Made by a program: the position numbers and the translations under genes. The notes beneath the pieces were generated by a model. That model was not told the DNA's origin. It did not search any database and saw only the letters and a program-made list of their open reading frames with translations. From the IMG/VR virus record IMGVR_UViG_3300009702_000093, positions 1 to 21,706 of that record: a stretch of DNA of 21,706 nt. The stretch is one strand, 5' to 3'. This DNA comes from a virus. Each line of letters begins with the position of its first letter. The first letter of the stretch is position 1. Positions 7,816-15,475 of this stretch are shown one piece after another.

Positions 7816-8144
7816 CGCTGATTCTTTGCCTGGATGATGTGGAAGTACTCCGAGACCATCGCTACGCGCGCGCAGGCATCGTCCTTGACCATATCGAGTG
7901 TCTTGTCATCCGACGGCATCGGGTCGCCGTTGGCGTCGGCAATGCCGTCGACTGCGACCAGGATTTCATTGAGGAGCGCGCGATCACCGCCGTCTTCTTC
8001 GCCATCGGATACCAGGGCATCGATGCGTGATTGGGGAAGGCGCTTGAAGGTGGCGGTAAATGTACCTTTCGACGTGCCGTCATCCGTTGGGATGACTACG
8101 GTGACTTCGCGCTTGAAGGTGGTGTTTGAGGCCAGTTTAAACAT
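7806..8144 (-). CDS. tail assembly chaperone, zero-frame product (gpG-type)
   Basis: A 112-residue acidic protein located between tail tube and tape measure. N-terminal beta strands (FKREVTVVIPTDDG, then FTATFKRLPQSRID) and an acidic helical C-terminal half fit the small chaperones of siphovirus tails, which coat the tape measure during assembly and are absent from the virion. The gene ends QRKN-stop directly on the slippery A AAA AAC, so most ribosomes should make this short form and a minority the G-T fusion. ATG at 8144 has an AAGGAG Shine-Dalgarno about 10 nt upstream. Family membership is inferred from position, size and the frameshift. Confidence 0.8.
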   Translation of the reverse strand: MFKLASNTTFKREVTVVIPTDDGTSKGTFTATFKRLPQSRIDALVSDGEEDGGDRALLNEILVAVDGIADANGDPMPSDDKTLDMVKDDACARVAMVSEYFHIIQAKNQRKN

Positions 8145-8169
8145 GGGTTAAACGCTCCTTAAGAGTCGG

Positions 8170-9102
8170 TTATTTGGTGGTGATCTTGATTTCGTCGTCA
8201 CCGGCGCTGGAGGGGATTAGCGACAGGTCCATTTCCAGCGATCGAATGCCGTCCGACTCACTGTAGTTCGGTGACAGCAGCTGTACGGTCGGTGCATCCA
8301 CCTGGATGATGTTGCCGGCTATCGTGCCGTGCACCAGCTGCAGGGCGCCGGTGGTGTTGGCTTTGGCCACCGTGAACGCGTTGAACGTTGAAAGTACGGG
8401 CGCCTCGATCGTCACCTTGCCCGCCGGTTTGCGGTCGGTGATCTGTACCGACTCGCTGCCGACCACGTTGCGGTAGACCACATCGTTGGCCTGGTCGATG
8501 TTCAGACTCAGCAGGTTGAAGGCATTGGCGTGCAGGTTGAACGTCGGCGTGTTGGCGTTGGTGACCGCAAGCGGTGTCTGGAACGCCGCGAAGTTGGGTA
8601 CGGGATCCGCCACGGAGGCTGGGTCGACCCACAGGCCCGTGAAGCTGAACTTGAGGTAGGGGATGCCCTTCGGGTCCATCTGGATGGTCCAGGTCCCGCG
8701 CGCACCCACCATTGCGTGTTTTTGCCCGCCAAAGTGCAGGTACATGGTACCGGATTCTTCATTGGCACTGACCGGGTCGTACTGCACATCGACGGTGGCG
8801 TTGATCGTCTGCGCCATTCCGCAGGCGCGCATCAGCACGCCCCAGGCGGGCGGGGTGTCGACTGCGCCGCCGCCGGCGAGTTCGACGTCGAACTCCGCCA
8901 CGACGTGGGTGCCCACATGGATTGACAGGTCGTTGCCGAGCGTCGGGCGGTCCACGTCGCGGTTGACGGTTTCGCCTTCCATCGGCCGGATCGTCAGGCC
9001 ATGCGTGAGGATGGCGTTTGCAGCGCCGGTCGGCGCGGCATCGGTGCCGTAGACGCCCTCGATGGCGAACAGCACGATCTTTCTGCGGAACTTGATGGCC
9101 AT
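8170..9102 (-). CDS. major tail tube protein
   Basis: A 310-residue protein that opens with FRRKIVLFAIEGVYGTDAAP, the typical start of siphovirus tail-tube proteins in Mu-like phages of the B3/D3112 type. Repeated beta-strand patterns follow (RGTWTIQMDPKGIPYLKFSF; VTIEAPVL). Subunits stack as hexameric rings to form the tail tube. ATG at 9102 has an AAGGAG Shine-Dalgarno 9 nt upstream (plus CTCCTT 9112-9117), and this motif overlaps the end of the preceding small gene. No sheath gene is found beside it, which argues for a long non-contractile tail. Confidence 0.85.
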   Translation of the reverse strand: MAIKFRRKIVLFAIEGVYGTDAAPTGAANAILTHGLTIRPMEGETVNRDVDRPTLGNDLSIHVGTHVVAEFDVELAGGGAVDTPPAWGVLMRACGMAQTINATVDVQYDPVSANEESGTMYLHFGGQKHAMVGARGTWTIQMDPKGIPYLKFSFTGLWVDPASVADPVPNFAAFQTPLAVTNANTPTFNLHANAFNLLSLNIDQANDVVYRNVVGSESVQITDRKPAGKVTIEAPVLSTFNAFTVAKANTTGALQLVHGTIAGNIIQVDAPTVQLLSPNYSESDGIRSLEMDLSLIPSSAGDDEIKITTK

Positions 9103-9108
9103 AACGGT

Positions 9109-9276
9109 TTACTCCTTGCCTTTGGTGTTCGCTACGGGTTTCGATACAGGCTTCGGCGCGTCCAGTGGCTGGCCGTGCTGATCCCGTGGCCTGTTGCCTT
9201 CCGGATGCTCTTTCGTGCGCTCGACCAACCGGGCCGGTTTGCCCTTGTCTTTGATGTAGCTTCCGCCTTCTTTCAT
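9109..9276 (-). CDS. small basic tail-region protein
   Basis: A 55-residue hydrophilic protein (MKEGGSYIKDKGKPARLVER at its start) rich in Lys, Pro and Glu. ATG at 9276 overlaps the upstream stop (ATGA), and its stop is just before the tail-tube Shine-Dalgarno. A longer frame that starts at 9441 is rejected because the extra part overlaps the upstream gene and is arginine-rich shadow sequence. Small proteins of this kind are common between the tail terminator and tube genes of Mu-like siphoviruses. No function is known to me. Confidence 0.65.
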   Translation of the reverse strand: MKEGGSYIKDKGKPARLVERTKEHPEGNRPRDQHGQPLDAPKPVSKPVANTKGKE

Positions 9277-9716
9277 CGGTGTTGTCTCCTGACGGCGCGG
9301 CGGAACCGCGCGGTGGTGTAGATGTCTTGCCAGTACATGGTGCCGCCGGCCAGGCTGACCAGACTGCCGCCGCCGTATTCCAGTGGCTCGGCAGCGGGAT
9401 CGGGGGTCCAGTTGAGCAGTGCCGCATCGACCTGTTGGCACAGCGCTTCGTTTTCATCGGAGCTGTCACCACCACGGGCATCGCGCTTGTTGCTGGTGAC
9501 CACGACCACGGCGTAGCTTTCCACGACGCGTTGTGAGACGCCGATATCGAGCGTGTTCCCGCCGGGGTTGTTACGCAGCCTGAACACGTAGCAGGCGGGT
9601 GCTGAGACGCGCGATTCGAGTACACCGCGCAGGTTCGCCGCGCCGGCCACTTCGCGGAAGTTGTTCGCAGTGTCCTGTGCCTTGATCCGTTGCTCGATCG
9701 CCTGGCGTATCGTCAT
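9273..9716 (-). CDS. tail terminator-type protein
   Basis: A 147-residue protein. It has an N-terminal helix (TIRQAIEQRIKAQ) and a central beta hairpin with QRVVESYAVVVVTSNKRD. The C-terminal half has LNWTPDPAAEPLEYGGGSLV and TMYWQDIYTT, the arrangement of small tail-terminator (gp37-like) proteins that cap the tail and prepare it for the head. It lies between gpG-like and tube genes, which is the normal place. ATG at 9716 overlaps the previous stop as ATGA. The strong beta strand and the W-x-D-x-Y pattern support the family, but the call rests mainly on context. Confidence 0.7.
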   Translation of the reverse strand: MTIRQAIEQRIKAQDTANNFREVAGAANLRGVLESRVSAPACYVFRLRNNPGGNTLDIGVSQRVVESYAVVVVTSNKRDARGGDSSDENEALCQQVDAALLNWTPDPAAEPLEYGGGSLVSLAGGTMYWQDIYTTARFRRAVRRQHR

Positions 9717-10171
9717 GTGATCAGCCCTCGCGCCCAGTCCGTCACGATGGCGTCCATGTCGGCCTGGTTCTCATGAGACAGGCCGAGGTAGGGCCGTGCC
9801 GGAATGGCCTTGCCCACTCCGGCGCCACCGAACTGATGGATGGCGGCGTAGAGGACGTTACTGCCCCATTCGACTTCGCTATTGCCGATTACGTTATAGG
9901 TCAGGCTGTCTTTCAGATCGCCCTCATATTCGAGTAGGCCGACACCGGGCTTGAGTTTGTCTTTGCGGGCCTGGTAGGCGGGTGATAGCGGCGCCCAGGG
10001 CGTGCCGTTGGGGGCGGTCTTTTCTTCGTCGATCCGCCGGCGCGTCTGTGACTCGCCTTCCGCGCCAAGTGCATCGAGCAGCGGCCGCAGGTTTGGCTTT
10101 GCCATGCGCCGTAGCACGGCGCGAACCCGGTCCATGCCCTGCATCTCGATGCTGAAGCGTGCGCCGGTCAT
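9713..10171 (-). CDS. virion morphogenesis protein, Mu gpG-like
   Basis: A 152-residue protein of the phage virion morphogenesis (Phage_tail_S / Mu gpG) family, which acts in head-tail joining. The family features are clear: ESQTRRRIDEEKTAPNG at about 40-56, WAPLSPAYQARK after it, LEYEGDLKDSLTY in the middle, then WGSNVLYAAIHQFGG and IPARPYLGLS at the end. The length is typical. ATG at 10171 overlaps the gp36 stop as TAATG. No irregularity is seen. Confidence 0.88.
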   Translation of the reverse strand: MTGARFSIEMQGMDRVRAVLRRMAKPNLRPLLDALGAEGESQTRRRIDEEKTAPNGTPWAPLSPAYQARKDKLKPGVGLLEYEGDLKDSLTYNVIGNSEVEWGSNVLYAAIHQFGGAGVGKAIPARPYLGLSHENQADMDAIVTDWARGLIT

Positions 10172-10674
10172 TACAGCCCCTTGAGCGTGTTGCGGGTGAA
10201 GATCCGTTCCGGACCTGAGACCACCACGGCGCCGGCACTGGCGGCCGCCGGCTCACCGGCGCCGATGCTGGCTTTGCCCTCGGCCAGATCGCGCAGCCAA
10301 CGCAGGGCGCGATCGTAGCGCTTGGTGATGGTATCGACTTCCTGGTCATCGGTGAGCTGGTAGCGGGCGATATCGCCCGCGTGGCGCGGTAATGGGCTGG
10401 CGTCGATCTGGGCTTGTGAGAGTGGCAGTTCGTAGCGCTTGCCGACGTAGGAATCAATGATGGCGTCAGCAGCATCCAATGCCTCGTTGATCACGACCAG
10501 GGCGGCATCGGCCGCATCGATCTCTGGCTGCGTGTAGGCGGAGCGATTGCCGCCGGAGACGGTGAGTTCCAGGAGTACGGTATCGACGACAGGGTAGCGC
10601 TTGGGTGTCGCGAGCTGCGCGAGTTCCTGGGCGTCGAACCAGTCGAGCAAGTTTTGTGGGGTGGCGTAGATCAT
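10171..10674 (-). CDS. gp36-like head-tail protein (DUF1320)
   Basis: A 167-residue protein with the DUF1320 / Mu gp36 pattern. It opens MIYATPQNLLDWF. A central EIDAADAALVVINEALDAAD leads into IDSYVGKRYELPL, and HAGDIARYQL and YDRALRWLRDLAEGK close the fold. It is a head-tail connector-like structural protein. In Mu and FluMu this gene follows the HI1506-like gene directly. Here four extra genes separate them. ATG at 10674 overlaps the stop of the PhoD-like gene (ATGA) and has no Shine-Dalgarno, so it may depend on translational coupling from the inserted cassette. Confidence 0.88.
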   Translation of the reverse strand: MIYATPQNLLDWFDAQELAQLATPKRYPVVDTVLLELTVSGGNRSAYTQPEIDAADAALVVINEALDAADAIIDSYVGKRYELPLSQAQIDASPLPRHAGDIARYQLTDDQEVDTITKRYDRALRWLRDLAEGKASIGAGEPAAASAGAVVVSGPERIFTRNTLKGL

Positions 10675-12254
10675 AGGAAGGCTTGCCGCATTCCATCAGG
10701 GGCCTGTAGCACAGCGCCAGAGTAAACCTTCGTGGTTCTCTCGACGGTCCCAGCAGCGCTTTCACCGACCGACCGGACAAAATCCACAGACAGTTCCCAA
10801 CCGCCATCATGCTGCTGCGTCAGATCTGCGATAATTCCGGTGTTCGCCACACCCGGGCTGAATTGTGTCTCTGTGATGTCTTTTGTTTGCCAGCGTATCT
10901 GAACGCCCTTATACCCTGACGGCGCCTGCTTCGTTCGGTGTAATCCGTGCTGGTGCCATCCATTACATGACCCCATAGAAAACTGCATCATAGACAACAG
11001 AGCCTTGTTTCCCTCTGGTGGTTTGTATGCATACCGCTCCATCGGGTAGTGCGTGTCACCATGAAAAGCGACAAATGCTGCCCCGTAGCTATTGGCTACA
11101 TCGCATATTCCGCCTGGCTCCCTGACCAGCTCATTCCATTCAGATGCACCGCTGGCATCGAGTGTTAAACCATCAATCGGATCCTGGCTTCCGGAATGCG
11201 CCAGGTCGGCAAAAACAAGTTCCGCATCGATAGCCAGGCGTTCAGCCTGGTCAGAAACGAAATATGACTGCGCGCCACTCATCAAAACCTTGAACGGGCT
11301 ACTTGTGTTGAGGGCCGATTTAATATCGGTGATTTGCGTGACACCAAGCCAGCGCTGTCCAGCGGATATACCACCCGAATTTACCTGCGCCGAAATATCA
11401 TAGATCGCAGAGTTGTTCATGACGGTGAATGCGCGGTCAATACCGATCAACTCCATCGGTCCGACTACGTTCACAGCTGCAGCATGTGCAGGATTCAGTT
11501 CCGGCATAACTGCGCCAATGGTCTGTTTGTACGCTGCCAGCGCCTTATCTCGCCATGCAGTCGTCACATCCCCAGATCTTTCCGGGTTATTAGTGATCTC
11601 GTGATCACCTGTCCACACATAAGAGGGCAGGTTGTGGTGACACCAGATCATGTCAGTGTCATGCATTTGCGTTTCGTTGGCTAGAAGCCCCATAAATGCG
11701 GCATAGCCGACAACGTAACCGTACGTGGTTTTTACTGTGGCGCTCCTTGGGTCGACCCCATTCCACCGTTGGTTACCACCTGCTGCGACCACCGCATATC
11801 CGTCCGTGTAGCCGTGGTCGTCGACATGCAACAATGCGCGGATATTGCGCCCGGCGTCATACTCTGCGTGGATGTACCCCCATATTCCCTTACTTGTTCC
11901 AAATCCACACCGGTAACAAGTCACGACTGCGACGCTGGCATCATTGTCGCCAAAGTCTGTGCATACCGTGATGTTTATAGTGTTTGCGCCCTGGGTAACC
12001 GTACCAGGGTATTTCATATTCTGGCCCAGACCGGCTATTGCAATGTCCGCTCGGTACAGCGCTACCGGTTGCGTTGCAGATGAATCCCCATTCGTTACGC
12101 TATCCCCATCTGTTCCAACAGACGCCCACGCCGCTATGTTGTAGGTAGTGCCATTGACAACGACAGTTGCGGCGGCATTGGATAGCGAAAATACCGACAT
12201 TTTTGCTGTCGTTTTCGTCGATGTATAGCGGATCGCAATAGGCGTTTCCGGCAT
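10671..12254 (-). CDS. PhoD-like metallophosphoesterase in the cargo cassette
   Basis: A 527-residue protein. The first ~115 residues are beta-rich (fibronectin-like or PhoD N-terminal-like). The rest carries metallophosphoesterase marks in the order seen in PhoD-type alkaline phosphatase/phosphodiesterases: LLHVDDHGYTDG at 141-152, a W-T-GDHEITNN block at 214-223 (compare WDDHE in PhoD) and FVAFHGDTHYPMER at 394-407 (compare SGDxH). These Asp, Asn and His residues would bind two metals. PhoD enzymes are normally exported, but no signal or Tat peptide is visible, so this one may be cytoplasmic or carried in the particle. ATG at 12254 overlaps the upstream stop (TAATG), and its own stop overlaps gp36. 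GC is about 45-53%, well below the head and tail genes. The substrate is unknown. Confidence 0.65.
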   Translation of the reverse strand: MPETPIAIRYTSTKTTAKMSVFSLSNAAATVVVNGTTYNIAAWASVGTDGDSVTNGDSSATQPVALYRADIAIAGLGQNMKYPGTVTQGANTINITVCTDFGDNDASVAVVTCYRCGFGTSKGIWGYIHAEYDAGRNIRALLHVDDHGYTDGYAVVAAGGNQRWNGVDPRSATVKTTYGYVVGYAAFMGLLANETQMHDTDMIWCHHNLPSYVWTGDHEITNNPERSGDVTTAWRDKALAAYKQTIGAVMPELNPAHAAAVNVVGPMELIGIDRAFTVMNNSAIYDISAQVNSGGISAGQRWLGVTQITDIKSALNTSSPFKVLMSGAQSYFVSDQAERLAIDAELVFADLAHSGSQDPIDGLTLDASGASEWNELVREPGGICDVANSYGAAFVAFHGDTHYPMERYAYKPPEGNKALLSMMQFSMGSCNGWHQHGLHRTKQAPSGYKGVQIRWQTKDITETQFSPGVANTGIIADLTQQHDGGWELSVDFVRSVGESAAGTVERTTKVYSGAVLQAPDGMRQAFL

Positions 12255-12958
12255 TAGTAAACTCTCAAGTTAGCGAGATTCACGCCATTGGTATTCGCCG
12301 ATCCTGAAATGAACAGGCGTGTGCCTGAGAAATCCAGCGAATCAAAGTTGACTTGAGGTATGACGACGCGATTTTCTACTGAGTTTATGCGTACGATGGA
12401 TTCTCGTGTCTTTTTATCGAAGCTGAAGTAGACCTGCGTGAAGCTGGTTGCAGACCTTATCACGTTAACAAATCGGCTCGCTGCAGGTAGCAACAAATAC
12501 TCAGAAAACGTCTGATGAGTTGTTACAACACCAGCTAAATAGGTTCGCACCCGCACAGCTATATCAGTACCGTTGGTCTCCGTTCTTAGGCCTATACCGA
12601 CGCCGGTGAAGGTGTTATTGGTAAGCTTTCCAGTCCTGGAGGCTGCATCTGAAACCCCCATATAAACATCAATGTTTTGACTATTATCGTTGTTCCGCCC
12701 GATATTCATCTTGACAGCGTTGATAACGCCGCCGACCCCGATATTGACCTGGTCAGTAGGATCGCTACCAGGAAAATCGAGTACGCCATTCGCTACCGAC
12801 GCTGGAAAACTTGGGTACGAAATATCAGCGTTACCCGACCAACTATCGTCTGCCGGATTTTTATCCGGCGCAGAACCGATGAGAACGCCGCTGCGCATGA
12901 AATCGTCGGCGAAACGAATATCTTCAATTTCGTAGTTTGGTGAGATTATCCTGTTCAT
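12254..12958 (-). CDS. unrecognised beta-rich protein of the cargo cassette
   Basis: A 234-residue protein I do not recognise. It opens MNRIISPNYEIEDIRFADDF and continues as alternating beta strands with many Asn, Ser and Gly (residues 60-230). This is suggestive of a concanavalin-like or jelly-roll carbohydrate-binding fold; the FADDF start and the C-terminal LFISGSANTNGVNLANLRVY fit such a fold. There is no signal peptide, transmembrane segment or catalytic motif. Both ends are coupled: ATG at 12958 overlaps the sulfotransferase stop (ATGA), and its TAA overlaps the PhoD-like ATG. A surface or glycan-binding role alongside the two enzymes is inference. GC is low (about 43-47% in places). 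Confidence 0.6.
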   Translation of the reverse strand: MNRIISPNYEIEDIRFADDFMRSGVLIGSAPDKNPADDSWSGNADISYPSFPASVANGVLDFPGSDPTDQVNIGVGGVINAVKMNIGRNNDNSQNIDVYMGVSDAASRTGKLTNNTFTGVGIGLRTETNGTDIAVRVRTYLAGVVTTHQTFSEYLLLPAASRFVNVIRSATSFTQVYFSFDKKTRESIVRINSVENRVVIPQVNFDSLDFSGTRLFISGSANTNGVNLANLRVY

Positions 12959-13530
12959 TGCTCAGACTCGATTTTGTAATTCATGGCGGGCTTGTAGGTG
13001 CTCGGACGCAAAGCAAGTCTTTCGATACCCAGGTAATCACAGATTTCATCTGAAACCGATGCGCTGAACTCCCGCGTATCAACACCGCCGGTCAGGTCGT
13101 CATAGTCCATCACCAGTGCTGAATGATGATCTGAGATAAATGCATCGAGCAGAACTTGTGAGTGATCAATCACATTAATGTGGTCGAGTTCTTTCGGGAC
13201 AGGAATGGTACCCAGATCGATACGTTCTGGTGCCGTGTAGTGAAATTTGACTTTCACGCCATTACTGTTCTTACGCGAGATCAGCTTGCTCAGGTAGCGG
13301 TCTGTCAGATTGCGGCGAATCACGATGACCTTGTCAGGCGCACTGGATAACAGTTCCACGTTGTAGGGCATCGCATGGACGAGGGTGAAATTCATCACCT
13401 CATTGATGCGCGACTTGTTGGGATCTCTATACTCGCCCTCAAAATTTAGCGCTGGGTGTGACCCTAGTGCAGTCGCCAACATGTGTGAACCTGAACGCGG
13501 AGCACTGACCATAATGAATGGATAGTTCAC
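12955..13530 (-). CDS. sulfotransferase
   Basis: A 191-residue protein with the two PAPS-binding signatures of sulfotransferases. The 5'-phosphosulfate loop is at residues 8-18 (VSAPRSGSHML). The 3'-phosphate strand-helix is VIVIRRNLTDRYLSKLIS at 68-85, with R72/R73 and S81 in the expected places. A C-terminal IxDYLGI-type segment is also usual. It is shorter than many (250-300), but small phage and Stf0-like members exist. It would transfer sulfate from PAPS to a sugar or other hydroxyl/amine in the cytoplasm. The start is GTG at 13530, which overlaps the upstream stop (GTGA). A sulfotransferase inside a Mu head-tail gene block is not part of the standard phage set; a role in altering host surface polysaccharide is inference. 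Confidence 0.82.
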   Translation of the reverse strand: MNYPFIMVSAPRSGSHMLATALGSHPALNFEGEYRDPNKSRINEVMNFTLVHAMPYNVELLSSAPDKVIVIRRNLTDRYLSKLISRKNSNGVKVKFHYTAPERIDLGTIPVPKELDHINVIDHSQVLLDAFISDHHSALVMDYDDLTGGVDTREFSASVSDEICDYLGIERLALRPSTYKPAMNYKIESEQ

Positions 13531-13976
13531 TCAACGACCCCCCACTGCAGGGCAACGTCTGCAGGCAATGCTTGGAATATGCTGAGTTTTGTCGGCGTGG
13601 TCAGAAACCCGTCGCACGGGACGACCAGGTTGCTGCCTACCGGGATGACCCAACGCTGACCCGGTGTCTGCGGGTCATTGAATGAGGTGTTGTTCAGTGC
13701 GGCGTAAACAACTGCACTGCCTACAAACGCCTCATCAAGCGCGTACGCCATAATCGAGAAACCTCTTATTCCAGCAAAGTTCATATCCGTCTGTACGGCT
13801 GAACCTGTTCCGGTAATCTCGCCAAAGGTTATTTCGCCAAACACATCGGAAGGGCGAGCTATGTTGATAGAGCCATTCTTTTTTGCGGCTACGGAGTAGG
13901 TTTCAAATACGCCTGGCGACGTCTCTACGTAGGCAACCAGTCCGGCAATAGCGTTCGGTTCAATCTTTTTGCTCAT
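13527..13976 (-). CDS. unrecognised structural-like protein, first gene of the cargo cassette
   Basis: A 149-residue protein I do not recognise. It has a hydrophilic start (MSKKIEPNAIAGLVAYVETS), a beta-rich middle and a C-terminal block with WVIPVGSNLVVPCDGFLTTP and a final QWGVVE. The composition and strand pattern look like a small virion protein such as a decoration or spike component. ATG at 13976 has an AGGAAG Shine-Dalgarno 4 nt upstream, 12 nt after the HI1506-like stop. It is the only cassette gene with its own good ribosome-binding site. The next three are joined to it by stop-start overlaps, so it probably sets translation of the whole cassette. Confidence 0.6.
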   Translation of the reverse strand: MSKKIEPNAIAGLVAYVETSPGVFETYSVAAKKNGSINIARPSDVFGEITFGEITGTGSAVQTDMNFAGIRGFSIMAYALDEAFVGSAVVYAALNNTSFNDPQTPGQRWVIPVGSNLVVPCDGFLTTPTKLSIFQALPADVALQWGVVE

Positions 13977-13988
13977 ATCGCTTCCTGG

Positions 13989-14201
13989 TTAAGTTCCCAC
14001 TTCCTCAACCACCAGCATCGGATCCGCCTTGAGCAGCTCGATCTTCTTCTTGCTCAACCTGGAGACCAGGATCGTCTGCGGCTCGCGGCCGAAGTTGATG
14101 CCGGCGCGCCAGCGGCTGTCCTGCGTGGCGTGGATTTTCAGGGCGGGCTTCTTGCCGCCTGCATTTTTGGCGCCTGTTTGGGTTTCTGTCTTGCCTGCCA
14201 T
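13989..14201 (-). CDS. HI1506-like (FluMu gp35-type) small head protein
   Basis: A 70-residue basic protein that follows the capsid gene, as gp35/HI1506 does in Mu and FluMu. The recognisable core is LKIHATQDSRWRAGINFGRE, followed by a Leu/Lys-rich helix (LSKKKIELLKADPMLVVEEV). The start was placed at ATG 14201, not at the upstream frame start (14216), because GAGGGG (plus CCCCTC, 14209-14214) lies 7 nt before it. The family assignment rests on the R-A-G-I pattern and the position. It lies just downstream of the RNA element that follows the capsid gene. Confidence 0.75.
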   Translation of the reverse strand: MAGKTETQTGAKNAGGKKPALKIHATQDSRWRAGINFGREPQTILVSRLSKKKIELLKADPMLVVEEVGT

Positions 14202-14276
14202 CGGATGACCCCTCATGTGTAATGTGTGCGTGTTCTGCCTACACCAATCCCCGGCTATCCAACACGCGAAGGTTCA

Positions 14277-14328
14277 CCGGTTAAGTCTGTCCCGGCTTCC
14301 CCGCAGGGGTGACAGACACCCCCTGCGG
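14277..14328 (-). ncRNA. structured RNA element downstream of gpT (Mu-gpT-DE-like candidate)
   Basis: Between the capsid stop and the HI1506-like gene, the minus strand forms a strong hairpin. CCGCAGGGGGTG pairs with CACCCCTGCGG (plus 14317-14328 and 14301-14311), 11 bp with one bulged base and loop UCUGU. Downstream, ACAGA (plus 14286-14290) is a perfect complement of that loop and itself sits in the loop of a second CCGG/CCGG hairpin (14277-14295). A pseudoknot or kissing-loop RNA is therefore possible. A published candidate RNA class called Mu-gpT-DE lies downstream of gpT genes; identity with it is from memory and position only. No T-tract follows, so it is not a simple terminator. Confidence 0.55.
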
Positions 14329-14355
14329 ATCAACAGCCAGCGGCGTGGTATTCGC

Positions 14356-15438
14356 TTATACGGTGCCGTCCGAGCCATAGCTCATCTGCCAGAAGGCGTA
14401 GCCGCCAGCGGCGCGGGCTTCGGCGCCGAACTTGTACATGCGGCGGTTGAACACATCGTCAGCGTTCATGTCGGTCTGGGAGACGAACACCGGCTTCTTG
14501 CGCTCCTGGTAGATGAACGGTTTGACCGGGCGGCTGGTCACGTGCAGGAACCAGGCGGTGTCGGAGGTGAGGCGCGGATTGACCAACACCTTGGCAGTCC
14601 CCTTGAACGGGTTCTTGGTGCCGTCCTCCAGCTCATCATTCTCCAGCAGGACGCGTGCGGTGGTTTCCAGCGCCGGCGGTACCTCCAGGGTATCGGGTAC
14701 CAGCGCCAGCGGGCGCGCTTCGTCGTCGGTGAACTTCATGACGGCCGTGCGTGCATTGCCATAACTGCCCTGGGCGGCGGCGACCGTGGCGGCCGACAGC
14801 TTGGCGGTGCCCTTGTTGCTGAACAGGACCGTGCCACCGTCACCATCACCCACCGGGTGATCGGTGTCGTAGAAGAACTGGCCGTCGTAGCACAGGCTGG
14901 TGAACGCGGCGTTCTTCAGGTCGGCCACGATCTCATCCGGCAGCTGTGCAGATGAATGCCCGGCTTCCTGCGCCTGCGGCGCGTAGATGCCCAGGGTGTC
15001 GTCTTCGATGTGGTTACGGTCAACCTCGACGGTGGCCTCCCAATCATCGTTAACGATGGTGTACTTGAAGGCGGCCAGCGCCTTGACCACCTTGTCACCA
15101 ATCCACTTGCGCATACGCGGGAACCGGGATAACCAGGAGTAATCGTTCTGACTGGATCCAGACGGCACCAGCATGGCGGTCTGTTGCCAGTCACTGGGCG
15201 CGGTATCGAAAGCCTTGTTAAAGGTCGTTTTAAGGTTGATGAACACGTTGCTGAGCGTGTTCTTGTTGATCAGCAGGCCGGCCATGCCGAACATCGGCAG
15301 GGAATGGTTCAGCAGTGTATCTGCATGACCACCGGTCATGGCCACCAGGTCGGGCGTTGGGCCGCCAACCGCAAACGCGGCGGCCGAGACCAGCACGCTG
15401 GCGATCAGCATCGAGAGGAAGGTGAGGACAGATTTCAT
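14356..15438 (-). CDS. major capsid protein, Mu gpT-like, with N-terminal extension
   Basis: A 360-residue gpT-family major head protein. The classical gpT start appears at about residue 54 (LLINKNTLSNVFINLKTTF). Then come DTAPSDWQQTAMLVPSGSSQ, WIGDKVVKALAAFKYTI, RNHIEDDTLGIYAPQAQEAG and the C-terminal NRRMYKFGAEARAAGGYAFW. Upstream of this core is an unusual ~50-residue segment whose first 24 residues look like a signal peptide or membrane helix (Lys, then LTFLSMLIASVLVSAAAFA). ATG at 15438 was chosen because GGAG lies about 11 nt before it; internal ATGs at 15294 and 15285 are nearer the usual start but lack a ribosome-binding site. The frame upstream of 15438 is shadow of the decoration gene. 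Confidence 0.88.
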   Translation of the reverse strand: MKSVLTFLSMLIASVLVSAAAFAVGGPTPDLVAMTGGHADTLLNHSLPMFGMAGLLINKNTLSNVFINLKTTFNKAFDTAPSDWQQTAMLVPSGSSQNDYSWLSRFPRMRKWIGDKVVKALAAFKYTIVNDDWEATVEVDRNHIEDDTLGIYAPQAQEAGHSSAQLPDEIVADLKNAAFTSLCYDGQFFYDTDHPVGDGDGGTVLFSNKGTAKLSAATVAAAQGSYGNARTAVMKFTDDEARPLALVPDTLEVPPALETTARVLLENDELEDGTKNPFKGTAKVLVNPRLTSDTAWFLHVTSRPVKPFIYQERKKPVFVSQTDMNADDVFNRRMYKFGAEARAAGGYAFWQMSYGSDGTV

Positions 15439-15475
15439 GATTGCGTTATCTCCGAGTGAGTCAGTTGTGCCGGGG

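Noticed and set aside
8759-9625. 288-codon minus-strand frame, Arg/Ala-rich
   Set aside because: Shadow of the tail-tube, small basic and tail-terminator genes in another frame; those have good starts, ribosome-binding sites and coupled junctions.
14215-14955. 246-codon plus-strand frame
   Set aside because: Antisense to the major capsid gene, His/Gly/Arg-rich, no family features.
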